Shown one piece after another: positions 8,493-20,032 of a DNA stretch of 64,000 nt. A program made the translations under genes and the position numbers. Source of the DNA: Aestuariivirga sp. (GTDB taxonomy: Bacteria; Pseudomonadota; Alphaproteobacteria; Rhizobiales; Aestuariivirgaceae); contig NZ_JADCDB010000009.1 in NCBI RefSeq assembly GCF_020252395.1, positions 83,172 to 147,171 on the forward strand, in the 5' to 3' direction. Within the stretch, counting starts at the first letter, position 1; every line of letters begins with the position of its first letter. The notes under the pieces were generated by a model. It did no database searches and had not been told where the DNA came from. It saw nothing but the letters and a program-made list of their open reading frames with translations.

Positions 8493-9341
8493 TTGCTTCC
8501 CCTTCGCACCCTGATTTTCCTGAGCCTTTTGGCGCTGCCGCTGGCGGCCTGCGAATCGACGTCGAATGTCGATCTCGAAAGCCGTAACTTCAATGTGCAG
8601 CAGACCTCCGTGCCGCCGGGCGAGGCGGTGGCCAGCACCGAGCAGATCACCAGCCTGGTGCGCCGCTCGGGACCAACCTACGTCACGCTGATCGTGTCGC
8701 AGCCGGCGAAGCCGGACAACGTCTCGAAAGACTCGCGCAAGGGCACGCCGGTCACCTCTGGCTCGGGCTTCGTGGCCGATGGATCAGGCTATGTGATGAC
8801 GGCCGCCCATGTCGGCAAGCGCGTCGGCAACACGGTTTCCGCCAAGGCCGCCAATGGCCGCGTCTATTCGGGCGAAGTGATCGCCATCAAGCCCGACAAT
8901 GACATGGCCGTCATCCGCCTCCGGAGCTTTTCCGGCAAGGCGGTGACGCCGGCCGACAACCAATGCCTCGCCAGGGGCAACATCGTTTATTCGCTCGGCC
9001 GACCCCATGCCCAGGGCGATACCGCCCGTCTCGGTGAATTCGAATCGGCAAGTTTCGGCCAGGCCGTGCATTATGCGGGCACCGACGCCAAATTCGGCTA
9101 CCCGGACGCCATGGTGTTGCGGCTTTCGACCCAGAAAGGCGAATCCGGCGGTCCTTTGTTCGACGGGAATGGCGATCTCGTCGGCATGGTGGTGAGCACG
9201 CTCTATGACAATGCCGGCCAGCCCCTCAACCTCGCCCATGCCGTGCCGTCGCGCACGCTGGCGGGCTTCCTGTGCTCAACCGTGCAGTGCTCCGCCGAAT
9301 GGCGCGCGGTCGCTGCCGGCAACAGCCGCTGCGGTTCCTAG
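8493..9341 (+). CDS. Trypsin-like serine protease, lipoprotein
   Basis: 282 residues. A lipobox LAAC near residue 20 predicts a lipid-anchored envelope protein. The S1 catalytic triad is visible: His in VMTAAHVGK, Asp in DNDMAVIRL, and Ser in GESGGPLFD. Cys pairs near the C-terminus (LCSTVQCS) could form disulfides. The start is TTG at 8493 with GTGACGGA just upstream; no better ATG precedes the signal peptide. No PDZ domain is present, unlike DegP. The role in envelope protein processing is inferred from fold and location. Confidence 0.86.
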   Translation: MLPLRTLIFLSLLALPLAACESTSNVDLESRNFNVQQTSVPPGEAVASTEQITSLVRRSGPTYVTLIVSQPAKPDNVSKDSRKGTPVTSGSGFVADGSGYVMTAAHVGKRVGNTVSAKAANGRVYSGEVIAIKPDNDMAVIRLRSFSGKAVTPADNQCLARGNIVYSLGRPHAQGDTARLGEFESASFGQAVHYAGTDAKFGYPDAMVLRLSTQKGESGGPLFDGNGDLVGMVVSTLYDNAGQPLNLAHAVPSRTLAGFLCSTVQCSAEWRAVAAGNSRCGS

Positions 9342-10903
9342 CGGCTCTCCAGGATCGGCTTCAGGTGGCGCTCATAGGGTTTCCAGCGCGCCACCGAGCT
9401 TGTATTGATGCCGGAGCGCACCTGCAGGCGGCTGAAGGTGGTCACCGCGCCGGCATTGCGCTCGGGGTGGAGGCAGGCTTCCTCCATCGGCAGGCCCAGA
9501 TAATCGAGCAGCGCCGCGATGGCGGGCTCAGGATCCGACACCAACCTCTCATAGGAGAGATGGAAGACCCGGCCCGGCAGCACCTCATCCCAATGCGCCA
9601 TCAGGCGGCGGTATTCACGGTGATAGGCGGCATAGCCGGCCGGGTCGTAGCTGTAGGAATGCGCCGCGTTCATCTCCGTCTGCAGCGCCGAGATGAAAGT
9701 GTCGGCCGGGTGGCGCGTGCAGTTCACAAAGCGCGCCCTGGGGAACAGGATCGCGGCTTCGCCGATGAAGCGGAAGTTCAATGGCATCTTGTCCACCGCC
9801 AGCGCCTTCTCCGGCGCCACGTAGCGCATCGCGCCCTCATAGATCTCTGCTATTTCCGCCACGCCGTCGTCGCCGAGCTGTTCGAGCGAGGCCTCGATCC
9901 CGGAGAGCGGCCTGCCCTGCCCCAGCCTGGCGGCGCAATAAGTCATGGTCTCGAGTTCGCCCGCATTGCCCGCACGGCTGTGCGCCGAAATGATCTGCGC
10001 GGCGAGTGTTGTGCCTGAGCGCGGCAGGCCGACGACGAAGACCGGCTGATAGCCGCTGCGGCCATACTTTGCCGCCAGCCGTCCCAGCCTCTCCTGATCG
10101 AAAGCCGCGACGCGGGCATCGACCTCGCGGGCGAAGGCGGCGGTGACGGAAGGCGCGCGCAGCAGCCGCTTGGCCTCGGTGAAGCTGGCGAAGGCCTCGT
10201 CGTAGCGCTTGCTCTGCTGCAGCATCACGCCCCTTCTCACCATCAGGTCGCTGCGGTCGACAGGCGGGAGATCGGGCCGCGCCAGTTCCCGGCCCACCCG
10301 GCCGAACATGTCCGACTCCGCATCATGCTTGCCGATCGAGGCGAGGAGACAGAGATAACGCGCATGATGCGGCGTGGTGGCGATGAAGCGCTCGATCTGC
10401 GCGCGGGCCTCGTCCACGCGGCCGAGCGAGAGGAGGCAATCGAGCACTTCGAGGCGGATCGCGTGCTTCGCACCCTCCGGCGCGCGCTCCAGCGCCTTCG
10501 AGAAGGCCGCGAGTGCTTCCTCCATGTGGCCGATGCGGGCGAGGAAGGAGCCGCTGCGCCAGATCGCGTCGACATTGGACGGCGCCACGCTGCGCGCCTT
10601 GCCGTAAAGCGCTGCGGCCTCCGGCACGCGGCCCATGGAGAGCAGGCAAAGGCCGTAGTTGAGAATATAGTTGACGTTCTTCCCGTCCAGCGTCACGGCG
10701 CGGGCGAAATGCGGCTCCGCCTGCTCGAAGCGGCCCTGCGACTGGATGGCGATGCCCAGAATGAACTGGGCTTGGGCAGAGAGCGGATTTTCCCTTACAA
10801 GCTGACGCGCCTGTGCCTCTGCCTCGCTTATGCTGCCACGCGCCAGCAGACCGTCGATGTGGCGAAGCGCATTGCTCAAGCGCTCCGCCCGGTTCCGCGT
10901 CAC
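9338..10903 (-). CDS. TPR-repeat sulfotransferase
   Basis: 521 residues. Residues 1-260 contain tetratricopeptide repeats (for example LSAQAQFILGIAIQSQGRFEQAEPHFARAV). Residues about 285-510 form a sulfotransferase domain, with GLPRSGTTL as the 5'-phosphosulfate loop and NCTRHPADTFIS as the 3'-phosphate-binding segment. It would transfer sulfate from PAPS to an unknown acceptor. The GTG start overlaps the stop of the upstream quinone oxidoreductase gene (GTGA at 10900-10903), so the two are coupled. Tandem TPR-sulfotransferases of this size are common in alphaproteobacteria and mostly uncharacterised. Confidence 0.88.
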   Translation of the reverse strand: MTRNRAERLSNALRHIDGLLARGSISEAEAQARQLVRENPLSAQAQFILGIAIQSQGRFEQAEPHFARAVTLDGKNVNYILNYGLCLLSMGRVPEAAALYGKARSVAPSNVDAIWRSGSFLARIGHMEEALAAFSKALERAPEGAKHAIRLEVLDCLLSLGRVDEARAQIERFIATTPHHARYLCLLASIGKHDAESDMFGRVGRELARPDLPPVDRSDLMVRRGVMLQQSKRYDEAFASFTEAKRLLRAPSVTAAFAREVDARVAAFDQERLGRLAAKYGRSGYQPVFVVGLPRSGTTLAAQIISAHSRAGNAGELETMTYCAARLGQGRPLSGIEASLEQLGDDGVAEIAEIYEGAMRYVAPEKALAVDKMPLNFRFIGEAAILFPRARFVNCTRHPADTFISALQTEMNAAHSYSYDPAGYAAYHREYRRLMAHWDEVLPGRVFHLSYERLVSDPEPAIAALLDYLGLPMEEACLHPERNAGAVTTFSRLQVRSGINTSSVARWKPYERHLKPILESR

Positions 10904-11871
10904 GGCAGCAGAACCGTGGCGCCCGTGGTCTTGCGGCTTTCGAGATCGCGATGCGCCTTGACCGCGTCGGCAAGCGCATAGCGCTGGTTGACCGGAATCT
11001 TCACCTTGCCGCTGGCGACGGCATTGACGAGATCCTGTGCGGTCTCCTGCAGGTCGGCATCGGAGGCGGTGTAGGTCATCAGCGTGGGCCTTGTCGCGAA
11101 GAGCGAGCCCTTGGCGGAGAGCAGCAGCATGTCGAGCGGCGGCACGGGACCCGAGGCATTGCCGAAGCTGACGAACATGCCGCGGGGCGCCAAGCAGTCA
11201 AGCGAGATCATCATCGTGTCCTTGCCCACGCCGTCATAGACAACGGGTACGCCCTTGCCGCCGGTCAGCTCGCGCAGGCGCTTCACCGTATCCTCGGTCG
11301 AATAGTTGATGACGTGGTCGCAGCCATGGGCGCGGGCAATCGCCGCCTTGGCGTCAGACCCCACGGTGCCGATCACCGTGGCGCCCAGCGCCTTGGCCCA
11401 CTGGCTCATGATCAGGCCCACACCGCCCGCCGCGGCATGGAGCAGGATGGTGTCGCCCGGCTTCACCACGTAAGTGGCGCGCAGCAGGTAGCGCGCCGTC
11501 ATGCCCTTCAGCATCATGCCGGCTGCCGTCTCGTCCGAGATCGAAGCCGGAAGCTTCACCACCCGGCTGGCCGGCAGGTTGCGGACCTCGGCATAGGCGC
11601 CGATGGGGCCCGTGCCGTAGGCGATGCGGTCACCCACCTTGAGGCTCGTGACGCCTTCTCCCAGCTCTTCCACCACGCCCGCTGCTTCGAGCCCGATCCC
11701 TGATGGCAGCGGCACGGAATAAAGACCGGTGCGGTGATAAGTGTCGATATAGTTGAGGCCCACCGCCGTCTGACGCACACGGACCTGGCCGGGGCCGGGC
11801 TTGCCCACATCCACCTCGACGAGCTTCATCACTTCGGGCCCGCCCGTGGCCTCGATCCGGATCGCTTTCAT
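10900..11871 (-). CDS. Quinone oxidoreductase (zinc-free MDR family)
   Basis: A 323-residue QOR/QorA-type medium-chain reductase that reduces quinones or enones with NADPH. The N-terminus MKAIRIEATGGPEVMK is family-typical, and the nucleotide-binding motif AAAGGVGLIMSQWAKALGA is intact. No structural zinc cysteines are visible, as expected for QOR. The start at 11871 is preceded by GGAGGTGCAAGC, a strong ribosome-binding site. It is coupled to the downstream sulfotransferase and divergent from the aminotransferase gene. Confidence 0.93.
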   Translation of the reverse strand: MKAIRIEATGGPEVMKLVEVDVGKPGPGQVRVRQTAVGLNYIDTYHRTGLYSVPLPSGIGLEAAGVVEELGEGVTSLKVGDRIAYGTGPIGAYAEVRNLPASRVVKLPASISDETAAGMMLKGMTARYLLRATYVVKPGDTILLHAAAGGVGLIMSQWAKALGATVIGTVGSDAKAAIARAHGCDHVINYSTEDTVKRLRELTGGKGVPVVYDGVGKDTMMISLDCLAPRGMFVSFGNASGPVPPLDMLLLSAKGSLFATRPTLMTYTASDADLQETAQDLVNAVASGKVKIPVNQRYALADAVKAHRDLESRKTTGATVLLP

Positions 11872-11941
11872 GCTTGCACCTCCTTGCGGGGCCCGGCACA
11901 TTCCGAACAGACCCCTATTTTCAAGCCCTTGGTGCCCCATC

Positions 11942-13105
11942 ATGACCTATGCCGTCAATCCTGCCATCGCCCGCGTCGAGGCGCCGCCGATCATGGAAGC
12001 GCAAGGCTGGGTCAGGCCGGGCCTGCGCAACAGGAAGCTTTTGAACCTGTGCCAGGCGGTGCCGAGCTGGTCATGCGCAGAGGCGCTCGACGCGGAGGTG
12101 GCACGTCTCGCGCATGAGCCGGGCATCGGCCTCTATACCGACATCTTCGGCATTCCCGAACTGCGGGAGGCGATCGCTTCGCATTTCTCGGCGGACTACA
12201 GGGGCAAGGTGGCGGCGGAGAATGTCTGCGTCACCGCCGGCTGCAACCAGGCCTTTGCGGCGGCGATCATGGCGATCGCCAGGGCGGGCGACAACGTCAT
12301 CCTGCCCGTGCCCTATTTCTTCAATCACACCATGTGGCTCGGCATGCTGGGCGTGGAGGCGCGTTACGTCTCCGGCATCGGCGAGCCAGATCCGGCCGAG
12401 GCCGCCAAGCAGATCGACGAGCGCACCCGCGCCATCGTGCTGTGCACGCCCAACAACCCGACGGGCGCCATCTATGCGCCGGAAACGATCAAGGCGCTGT
12501 TCGATCTCGCGCGGAGCCGCGGCATCGCGCTGGTCATCGACGAGACCTACAAGGATTTCCGCGACGGCGGCGAGCCGGCCCACGCGATCTTCGCCACCGA
12601 TGGCTGGGAGGAGGCGTTCATCCATCTCTACAGCTTCTCCAAGGCCTATGCGATGACGGGCTATCGCGTCGGAGCCATCACAGCCTCGACCCGCGTGCTG
12701 GCGGAGATCGAGAAGATCATGGACTGTCTCGCCATCTGCACAACCCACATCTCGCAGCGCGCCGCGCTCTTTGCGCTTAAACAGCTTGAGGTCTGGAAGC
12801 GCGGGAAGATCGCCACGATGCATGGGCGGCTCACGGCGCTCCGCCGGGCCTTCGCGCGTGACGGGCTGAAATATGAGCTCATCAGCTCCGGAGCACTGTT
12901 TTCCTATGTGCGCCATCCCTTCGCCGACGAAACGGCGAAGCAGGTGGCGATGCGGCTAGCCGGCGAGCATGACCTGCTGTGCCTTCCCGGCTCGATGTTC
13001 GGCCCCGGCCAGGAGCGCCATCTGCGCATCGCTTTCGCCAATGCCGAGGCGGGCGACATGGAAACGCTGGTGGACAGGTTGGCGGAGAGCCAAGCCGGGA
13101 GGTGA
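11942..13105 (+). CDS. Class I/II pyridoxal-phosphate aminotransferase
   Basis: 387 residues, fold type I. CTPNNPTGAIY is the conserved NPTG segment, VIDETYKDF contains the PLP-contacting Asp/Tyr, and SFSKAYAMTGYRVG holds the Schiff-base Lys, with a C-terminal Arg region LRIAFANAE. The subgroup is aspartate/aromatic aminotransferase-like; the amino donor is not predictable. I chose the ATG at 11942 because longer frames run back into the divergent oxidoreductase gene. It stands alone in its transcription unit. Confidence 0.9.
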   Translation: MTYAVNPAIARVEAPPIMEAQGWVRPGLRNRKLLNLCQAVPSWSCAEALDAEVARLAHEPGIGLYTDIFGIPELREAIASHFSADYRGKVAAENVCVTAGCNQAFAAAIMAIARAGDNVILPVPYFFNHTMWLGMLGVEARYVSGIGEPDPAEAAKQIDERTRAIVLCTPNNPTGAIYAPETIKALFDLARSRGIALVIDETYKDFRDGGEPAHAIFATDGWEEAFIHLYSFSKAYAMTGYRVGAITASTRVLAEIEKIMDCLAICTTHISQRAALFALKQLEVWKRGKIATMHGRLTALRRAFARDGLKYELISSGALFSYVRHPFADETAKQVAMRLAGEHDLLCLPGSMFGPGQERHLRIAFANAEAGDMETLVDRLAESQAGR

Positions 13106-13118
13106 GGCCTCCGCGCCT

Positions 13119-13325
13119 TTACTTCGGCCGGATCTCCTCCCTGTCCATGCGGCCTCCCGGCTGTGCGGTCATGCGGACCTTGCCATCGCCGGTTAGGATG
13201 CCGCTGCGCCGCAGGCCGTTGCCGGCGCGGCAGACCGCGCCTTCGCCTTGCCCATCGGACGCGGCGTGATGTGCAGCATCTGTCGTTTGCCTGTCTTGGC
13301 CTTGAAGCAACACCGGCGCGCACGG
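13119..13325 (-). other. Possible small or broken coding fragment
   Basis: The minus strand reads VCRAGNGLRRSGILTGDGK followed by VRMTAQPGGRMDREEIRPK and a stop at 13119. This ending looks protein-like, but no convincing start or ribosome-binding site is seen, and the upstream part is out of character. It could be a remnant of a small secreted protein gene. Low confidence. Confidence 0.25.
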
Positions 13326-13347
13326 CTTACGGCACCGCCCCACGAGG

Positions 13348-14451
13348 TCAGTTGTGGTTATCGCTGGCGATGTACGTATAGGGCGGCTGCCAGTAGGTGA
13401 AGGCCGTGGTGGCGGCCAGGCCCGGCAGCGTGTCGGCGACATCCGGCGCCTGGCCGAGCAGTTCGTTGAGGTTCAGGCCGATCGCGAGATAAGGGTTGCG
13501 CGAGGGTTCGACGCCGGCGGCGCGGGTCTGGTCGGTATAACCCTCAGTAAAGTAGCCCGCCTGCAGTTCGGCGAAGCGCAGGGGCGTGTCGTCCAGCCTT
13601 TCGAAGCCGGACAGCTTCAGGGCCAGGAGGTAGCGCTGGCCGTCATAGTCGGTGGCCGGGTTCCACTCGTGGTATTCGGAGGCGCCCCAGTATTCCATCC
13701 GGTAGTCGAGCTTGTCGGCAAGGCCGGGAACGGTGTTGCGCAGGAAGGAGAAAGTGGCGCCCACGCCGTCGGCGATCAGGTCCTCGTAGGAGAAGCCGTG
13801 TTCGCCGGCGATACCGTCGAAAATCTCGATATAGGTCTGGAAGCCCATGCCGAGCAGCGCGCCGGTAACGGCCGCATTTTTCGGATCGTCCACCGAATGC
13901 GCGATACGCTGCGTGAAATACTGCGAGACGAGGTAGCCCGTATAGGCATGGCCCAGTTTATCCATGCCGCCATACTTGGTGTCCGTGCCGAACCACCCCT
14001 CGCTCTCGAAGTGATAGCCCGACGTGCCCCAGTCCCAATTCTTGATGCCGAAAACGGTGATGCCGCCATAGAGGGCAAGAATGTCCCACTTTACCGACTT
14101 CGACTGTTCCCAGAACACGTCGAAGCTGTAATCGCCATATTGCGACACGTCGATGGGCCGCAGGTTATACTCGACGCCGTTGATGAAGTCGGCAACCGGC
14201 GAATTGGTCCGTTCCGGGCGGATCGGGCCGGCAGCGGCGGACGCGGGAAGAATTTCGATGCGGCCCTGCTTGCCCAGCGCCACGATCTCGTCGCTGGTGA
14301 GCAAGGCCTCCGAGCTGAGCGGCACAAAAGGTTGGAGGGTTGCCAAATTCATCGCCGCAGCACTGCTGGCGGTGATCTCGCCCGACTCCGCAGCGCCGCA
14401 TAGCACCACGGAGAGCGCGCATCCTATCGCAAGAGCTCCAGCCTTTTTCAT
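13348..14451 (-). CDS. DUF2279-family envelope protein
   Basis: 367 residues with a signal peptide (MKKAGALAIGCALSVVLCGAA). The central block WDWGTSGYHFESEGWFG, KYGGMDKLGHAYTGYLVSQ and GFQTYIEIFDGIAGEHGFS is the DUF2279 (YfiM-like) signature. The C-terminal half has alternating hydrophobic strands, ending in FTYWQPPYTYIAS. The family is predicted to be envelope-associated; function is unknown. It has its own transcription unit convergent with the aminotransferase gene. Confidence 0.82.
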   Translation of the reverse strand: MKKAGALAIGCALSVVLCGAAESGEITASSAAAMNLATLQPFVPLSSEALLTSDEIVALGKQGRIEILPASAAAGPIRPERTNSPVADFINGVEYNLRPIDVSQYGDYSFDVFWEQSKSVKWDILALYGGITVFGIKNWDWGTSGYHFESEGWFGTDTKYGGMDKLGHAYTGYLVSQYFTQRIAHSVDDPKNAAVTGALLGMGFQTYIEIFDGIAGEHGFSYEDLIADGVGATFSFLRNTVPGLADKLDYRMEYWGASEYHEWNPATDYDGQRYLLALKLSGFERLDDTPLRFAELQAGYFTEGYTDQTRAAGVEPSRNPYLAIGLNLNELLGQAPDVADTLPGLAATTAFTYWQPPYTYIASDNHN

Positions 14452-14834
14452 GCAGAAAGAGTTACTAGAAACTCAATCGCCGTCCAAGACTCTTTCGCGC
14501 CAAACCCGCATATCGTGAACAAAAGGCAACGGCGGAACCTGCCGCACGCCGCTCACACCCACGGGGCGGCACCGAAAACTCAATCTTTAGCGGCGCGTTC
14601 CATCATTATATCAGTGATTTAGCCGTTGAGATGCGAATTGCGGCGGGGTCGGCAGAGGGGCATGGATGACATCGCCTGGCAGGCAGGACCAAAGGCGCAT
14701 TCCGGGTGTTTTCGGGGTCGTCCGCAAGGCTTCCAGCCGCGCGAGGGCGCGATGCGGGACCCGGCCGCCGGGCGCTCAAGCTTGGGACAACGTTGCTGCC
14801 ATAGCTTTCCGGCAACCCAAGCCAGGAGCCCCCT
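14452..14834. other. Intergenic region, no gene recognised
   Basis: A 383-bp gap between divergent DUF2279 and PilZ genes, expected to contain both promoters. It includes an AT-richer patch (about 14595-14625) that could be a promoter region. Short frames here have no start context or family resemblance. Confidence 0.4.
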
Positions 14835-17109
<2,275 letters not shown>

Positions 17110-17128
17110 TCAGATTGCACGCGACAAA

Positions 17129-17189
17129 CCGCCATGACCTCCGGTACACATCATTCGGTCATACAAGATGTGGAGAGCGGTCATGGCGG
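17129..17189 (+). promoter_or_regulatory. Nested inverted repeat over the start of the Gfo/Idh gene
   Basis: An 11-bp arm CCGCCATGACC (17129-17139) is complementary to GGTCATGGCGG (17179-17189), which contains the ATG start. Inside it CACATC (17147-17152) pairs with GATGTG (17167-17172). The folded leader would hide the ribosome-binding site and start codon, so a translational switch is possible. Confidence 0.45.
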
Positions 17190-18235
17190 CGAAGCAACCG
17201 GTGGCGATCGGCATGATCGGGTGCGGCTTCTATGCCCAGAACCACCTTCATGCCTGGGCTGACCTGAGGCCCGAGGGCGCCCTCCTCTCCGCTGTTTGCG
17301 ACCGTGACCCGGTCCGCGCCGAAGCCGCCGGAAAGCGCTTCGGCGTTCCGCATTTTACCGATATGGGCAAGATGCTCGACACGGTGAAGATCGGCCTCCT
17401 CGACATCGCCACCCGCATGGACACCCACAGGGAGCTCGCCGCCATCGCCGCGGAGCGGGGTGTTGCCGCGGTCGTTCAGAAGCCCTTTGCGCCCACTTGG
17501 GAGGAATGCGTCGCCATTGTCGAGATGGCGCGCCAGCACAATGCCTGGCTCGCGGTGCATGAGAATTTCCGCTTCGCCTCTGCCATGCGCGCGGTGAAGA
17601 AAATCCTCGACCAGGGGACGATCGGCACGCCCACCTGGGCCAGGCTCTCGTGGCGCACAGGCTTCGACGTCTACCGCGGACAGCCTTATCTTGCGGAGGA
17701 GGAGAAGCTCGTCATCCAGGACGTCGGCATCCACATCCTAGATCTCGCGCGCTATTTCCTCGGCGAGGTGGCGCATGTCTCGGCTGAGACGCAGAAGCGC
17801 AACCCCAAGATCCGGGCGGAGGACACCGCCACCATTCTGATGCGCCACACCTCCGGCGCCGTCTGCGTCGTCGAAGCCACTTACGCGGCGAAGCGCCAAA
17901 ACGACGCCTTCCCCGAGACCATGCTGGAGATCGAGGGCGATGGCGGCTCCGTCATCCTCACCAAGGGCGAGAAGGTGATTGTGACGACGCAGGGCCTGTC
18001 CTTCGAGGACCAGGTCGGCGGCCCCCTGCTGCACTGGACCAGCCGCCCCTGGCATGTCTCCCAAGAAGCCGTGCTCCACACCAACCGCCACATGTTCGAG
18101 CGCTTCCGCGACGGCCTCGCCGCGGATACCTCGGGCGAGGACAATCTCAAGACCTATGCGCTGGTCGAAGCCGCCTATGAGGCGGCGCGGACGCATGCTG
18201 CGGTGAAGCCGGTGCAGTGGGTCGCGAAGGGCTGA
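17183..18235 (+). CDS. Gfo/Idh/MocA family NAD(P)-dependent oxidoreductase
   Basis: 350 residues. The Rossmann motif is IGMIGCGFYAQNH; QKPFAPTWEE is the EKP-type cofactor/substrate motif with Glu replaced by Gln. ENFRFASAM and DVGIHILDLARYF provide the substrate-site Asp/His. The family oxidises sugars, inositols and related polyols; MocA of rhizopine catabolism is a member. GGAG lies upstream of the ATG at 17183, which I prefer over the ATG at 17168. It sits about 1 kb from the PanB-like/ABC transporter block, supporting a role in the same catabolic pathway (inference). Confidence 0.9.
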   Translation: MAAKQPVAIGMIGCGFYAQNHLHAWADLRPEGALLSAVCDRDPVRAEAAGKRFGVPHFTDMGKMLDTVKIGLLDIATRMDTHRELAAIAAERGVAAVVQKPFAPTWEECVAIVEMARQHNAWLAVHENFRFASAMRAVKKILDQGTIGTPTWARLSWRTGFDVYRGQPYLAEEEKLVIQDVGIHILDLARYFLGEVAHVSAETQKRNPKIRAEDTATILMRHTSGAVCVVEATYAAKRQNDAFPETMLEIEGDGGSVILTKGEKVIVTTQGLSFEDQVGGPLLHWTSRPWHVSQEAVLHTNRHMFERFRDGLAADTSGEDNLKTYALVEAAYEAARTHAAVKPVQWVAKG

Positions 18236-18283
18236 AAACGCGGGGAGACGCCCCCGGCGCCGCGCATAGCGCGAAGGCCGGTC

Positions 18284-19069
18284 TCACTCCGACACGTCCC
18301 TCGCCTTGTCATCAAGCTTGGTGAGATAGCCGGTGAAGCCCAGCCCCTTCAACTTGCCCGACATCTGGACCGGCAGCCACAGCTTGCGGCCATTGCCGAG
18401 ATCGGCGACGGGGGCGAAAGCCACGTCATAGCTGTCGCCGGGAACACCCTTGTCCTTGGCGCGGCCGGCAACCGGCGTCCAGCGCACGGAGCACTCCTGC
18501 ACCTGGCCCTTCCATGCGGACTTACCATCCTCCAGCATGCCCATGCCCGCGCCGGTCAGCGCCAGCTCGAACACCTCGCGCCCGTCGAACACGTCATGCG
18601 TCGAAGGGCACGGGCTTTCGCCCACCGTGCCCATGCGCAGCACGGCAGTGACGGGGTCGACCACGCCCTGCGCCACTGCGGCGTCGATGCGGGCCATGCG
18701 CTCGGCATTTGACGGGGGCGGATCGTAGGTTACGGCGCCATTGTTCCACGTCAGCGTCGTCACCTTGCGCTTGTCGGACTGGTCACGCGTGATCCGGTAA
18801 CTCAGCGGCTCGGGGCCGGCCGCGCCGAGCCGGGTTTCCGCAACGGCAGTTGCGCCGAACTCGGAGAAGGCCCGGCTCACCCCGGCCGCCCGGATGCGGG
18901 CCTTGGCATGGACCTGCTCGCCAGCGAGGTCGAGACTGAGCTTCACCTCAGTCACCGTCAACAGCCCGATATCGACATTGTAGCTCACCGTCACCCCGGC
19001 CGCCAGCGCCGCCGCCGGAGCGATAGCCGCCAGAGCGGCGGCAAGCAGGCCCAGAAAGACGATGCGCAT
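18284..19069 (-). CDS. DUF3108 family periplasmic protein
   Basis: 261 residues with an N-terminal signal peptide (MRIVFLGLLAAALAAIAPAAALA). The body (VSYNVDIGLLTVTEVKLSL, GAAGPEPLSYRITRD, LPVQMSGKLKGLGFTGYL) follows the DUF3108 pattern, a lipocalin-like beta protein of the envelope with unknown ligand. It is convergent with the Gfo/Idh gene and upstream of no obvious operon partner. Confidence 0.78.
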   Translation of the reverse strand: MRIVFLGLLAAALAAIAPAAALAAGVTVSYNVDIGLLTVTEVKLSLDLAGEQVHAKARIRAAGVSRAFSEFGATAVAETRLGAAGPEPLSYRITRDQSDKRKVTTLTWNNGAVTYDPPPSNAERMARIDAAVAQGVVDPVTAVLRMGTVGESPCPSTHDVFDGREVFELALTGAGMGMLEDGKSAWKGQVQECSVRWTPVAGRAKDKGVPGDSYDVAFAPVADLGNGRKLWLPVQMSGKLKGLGFTGYLTKLDDKARDVSE

Positions 19070-19195
19070 GAAAGAGACTCGTTCCGTGATGTCGGCTTCC
19101 CCCTCTCATCCCCCGGCTCTATGGCGAGAGTATGATGGGGACGGGACAGTTTGCGCCATTCCTCCGGGGCATGCAGGCGGGGAGAGCCGAAGGCG

Positions 19196-19999
19196 CTATT
19201 TCTCCTGCATCTTCTGCGCAAAGGCCTTCATTTCAGCCTCCGGCGCCTTCACCAGATACTTTTCCGCCGGGTAGGCGCCGGTCTGCACCTCCGTCACGAA
19301 GGCCTTGAAGGCATCGATGCGCATCTGCTGGATGCGGGCATATTCCCCGGCAAGGTCGGCGTATTTCTTCGAATGGCGCGGCACATGACCGGTGTTCGTG
19401 CCCAACACATCGCAGGCGAAGAGATACTGGCAGTCGCCCCCCGCACCGCCACCCATCGACACGAGGAACAGGCTGCTGCGCTTTGCGATCTCCGCCGTCA
19501 CCTCGGGCGGCACCACCTCGATCTCGACGCCGAAGGCGCCGGCCTCTTCATACTGACTGCAGCGCTCGTAGATGGCCATGGCACTCCCGGCCGTTTTGCC
19601 CACAGCCTTGAAGCCCCCTGTCCATGTGCTGAAATGCGGGATGAGGCCCACATGGCCGATGACCGGGATATTGTCATCCGCCATGCGCCGCACCGTCTGG
19701 AAGGCGGCAGCCGAATAGATGGCGTCGGCACCCGCCTCCATCATCCGGAAGGCCCAGCGCAGCGTGTCGTCGGTGGTCGCCGGGGCCGAGTAAAGCGCCT
19801 GGCCCGGAATGGCGAAGATCGACGGCGCCACCTCGCGGAAGCGCTTCTCCACCAGCATCTCCGGCGGCACCGAGCACATGTCGATGCCTGCCGATTCGGC
19901 CGCGGCCAGCTCGTCCCAGTCCGTCACCCGCATCATGGTGTACTGATGCTTGCCCTTATTGGCGCGGATATCCGCGATGGTGGGCCGCTTCCTCGTCAT
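19196..19999 (-). CDS. PanB-like (ketopantoate hydroxymethyltransferase family) protein
   Basis: 267 residues. TIADIRANKGKHQYTMMRVTDWDELAAAESAGIDM and GADAIYSAAAF, VIGHVGLIPHF and AFGVEIEVVP follow the PanB TIM-barrel order, but the canonical PanB sequence blocks are diverged. It is the last gene of a four-gene transporter operon, so it probably acts on a transported carbon compound rather than in pantothenate synthesis (inference). It might catalyse an aldol-type or lyase reaction. Confidence 0.72.
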   Translation of the reverse strand: MTRKRPTIADIRANKGKHQYTMMRVTDWDELAAAESAGIDMCSVPPEMLVEKRFREVAPSIFAIPGQALYSAPATTDDTLRWAFRMMEAGADAIYSAAAFQTVRRMADDNIPVIGHVGLIPHFSTWTGGFKAVGKTAGSAMAIYERCSQYEEAGAFGVEIEVVPPEVTAEIAKRSSLFLVSMGGGAGGDCQYLFACDVLGTNTGHVPRHSKKYADLAGEYARIQQMRIDAFKAFVTEVQTGAYPAEKYLVKAPEAEMKAFAQKMQEK

Positions 20000-20032
20000 G
20001 TGCCGCTGTCCTCTTCCTGTGTCAGAGCGCTC

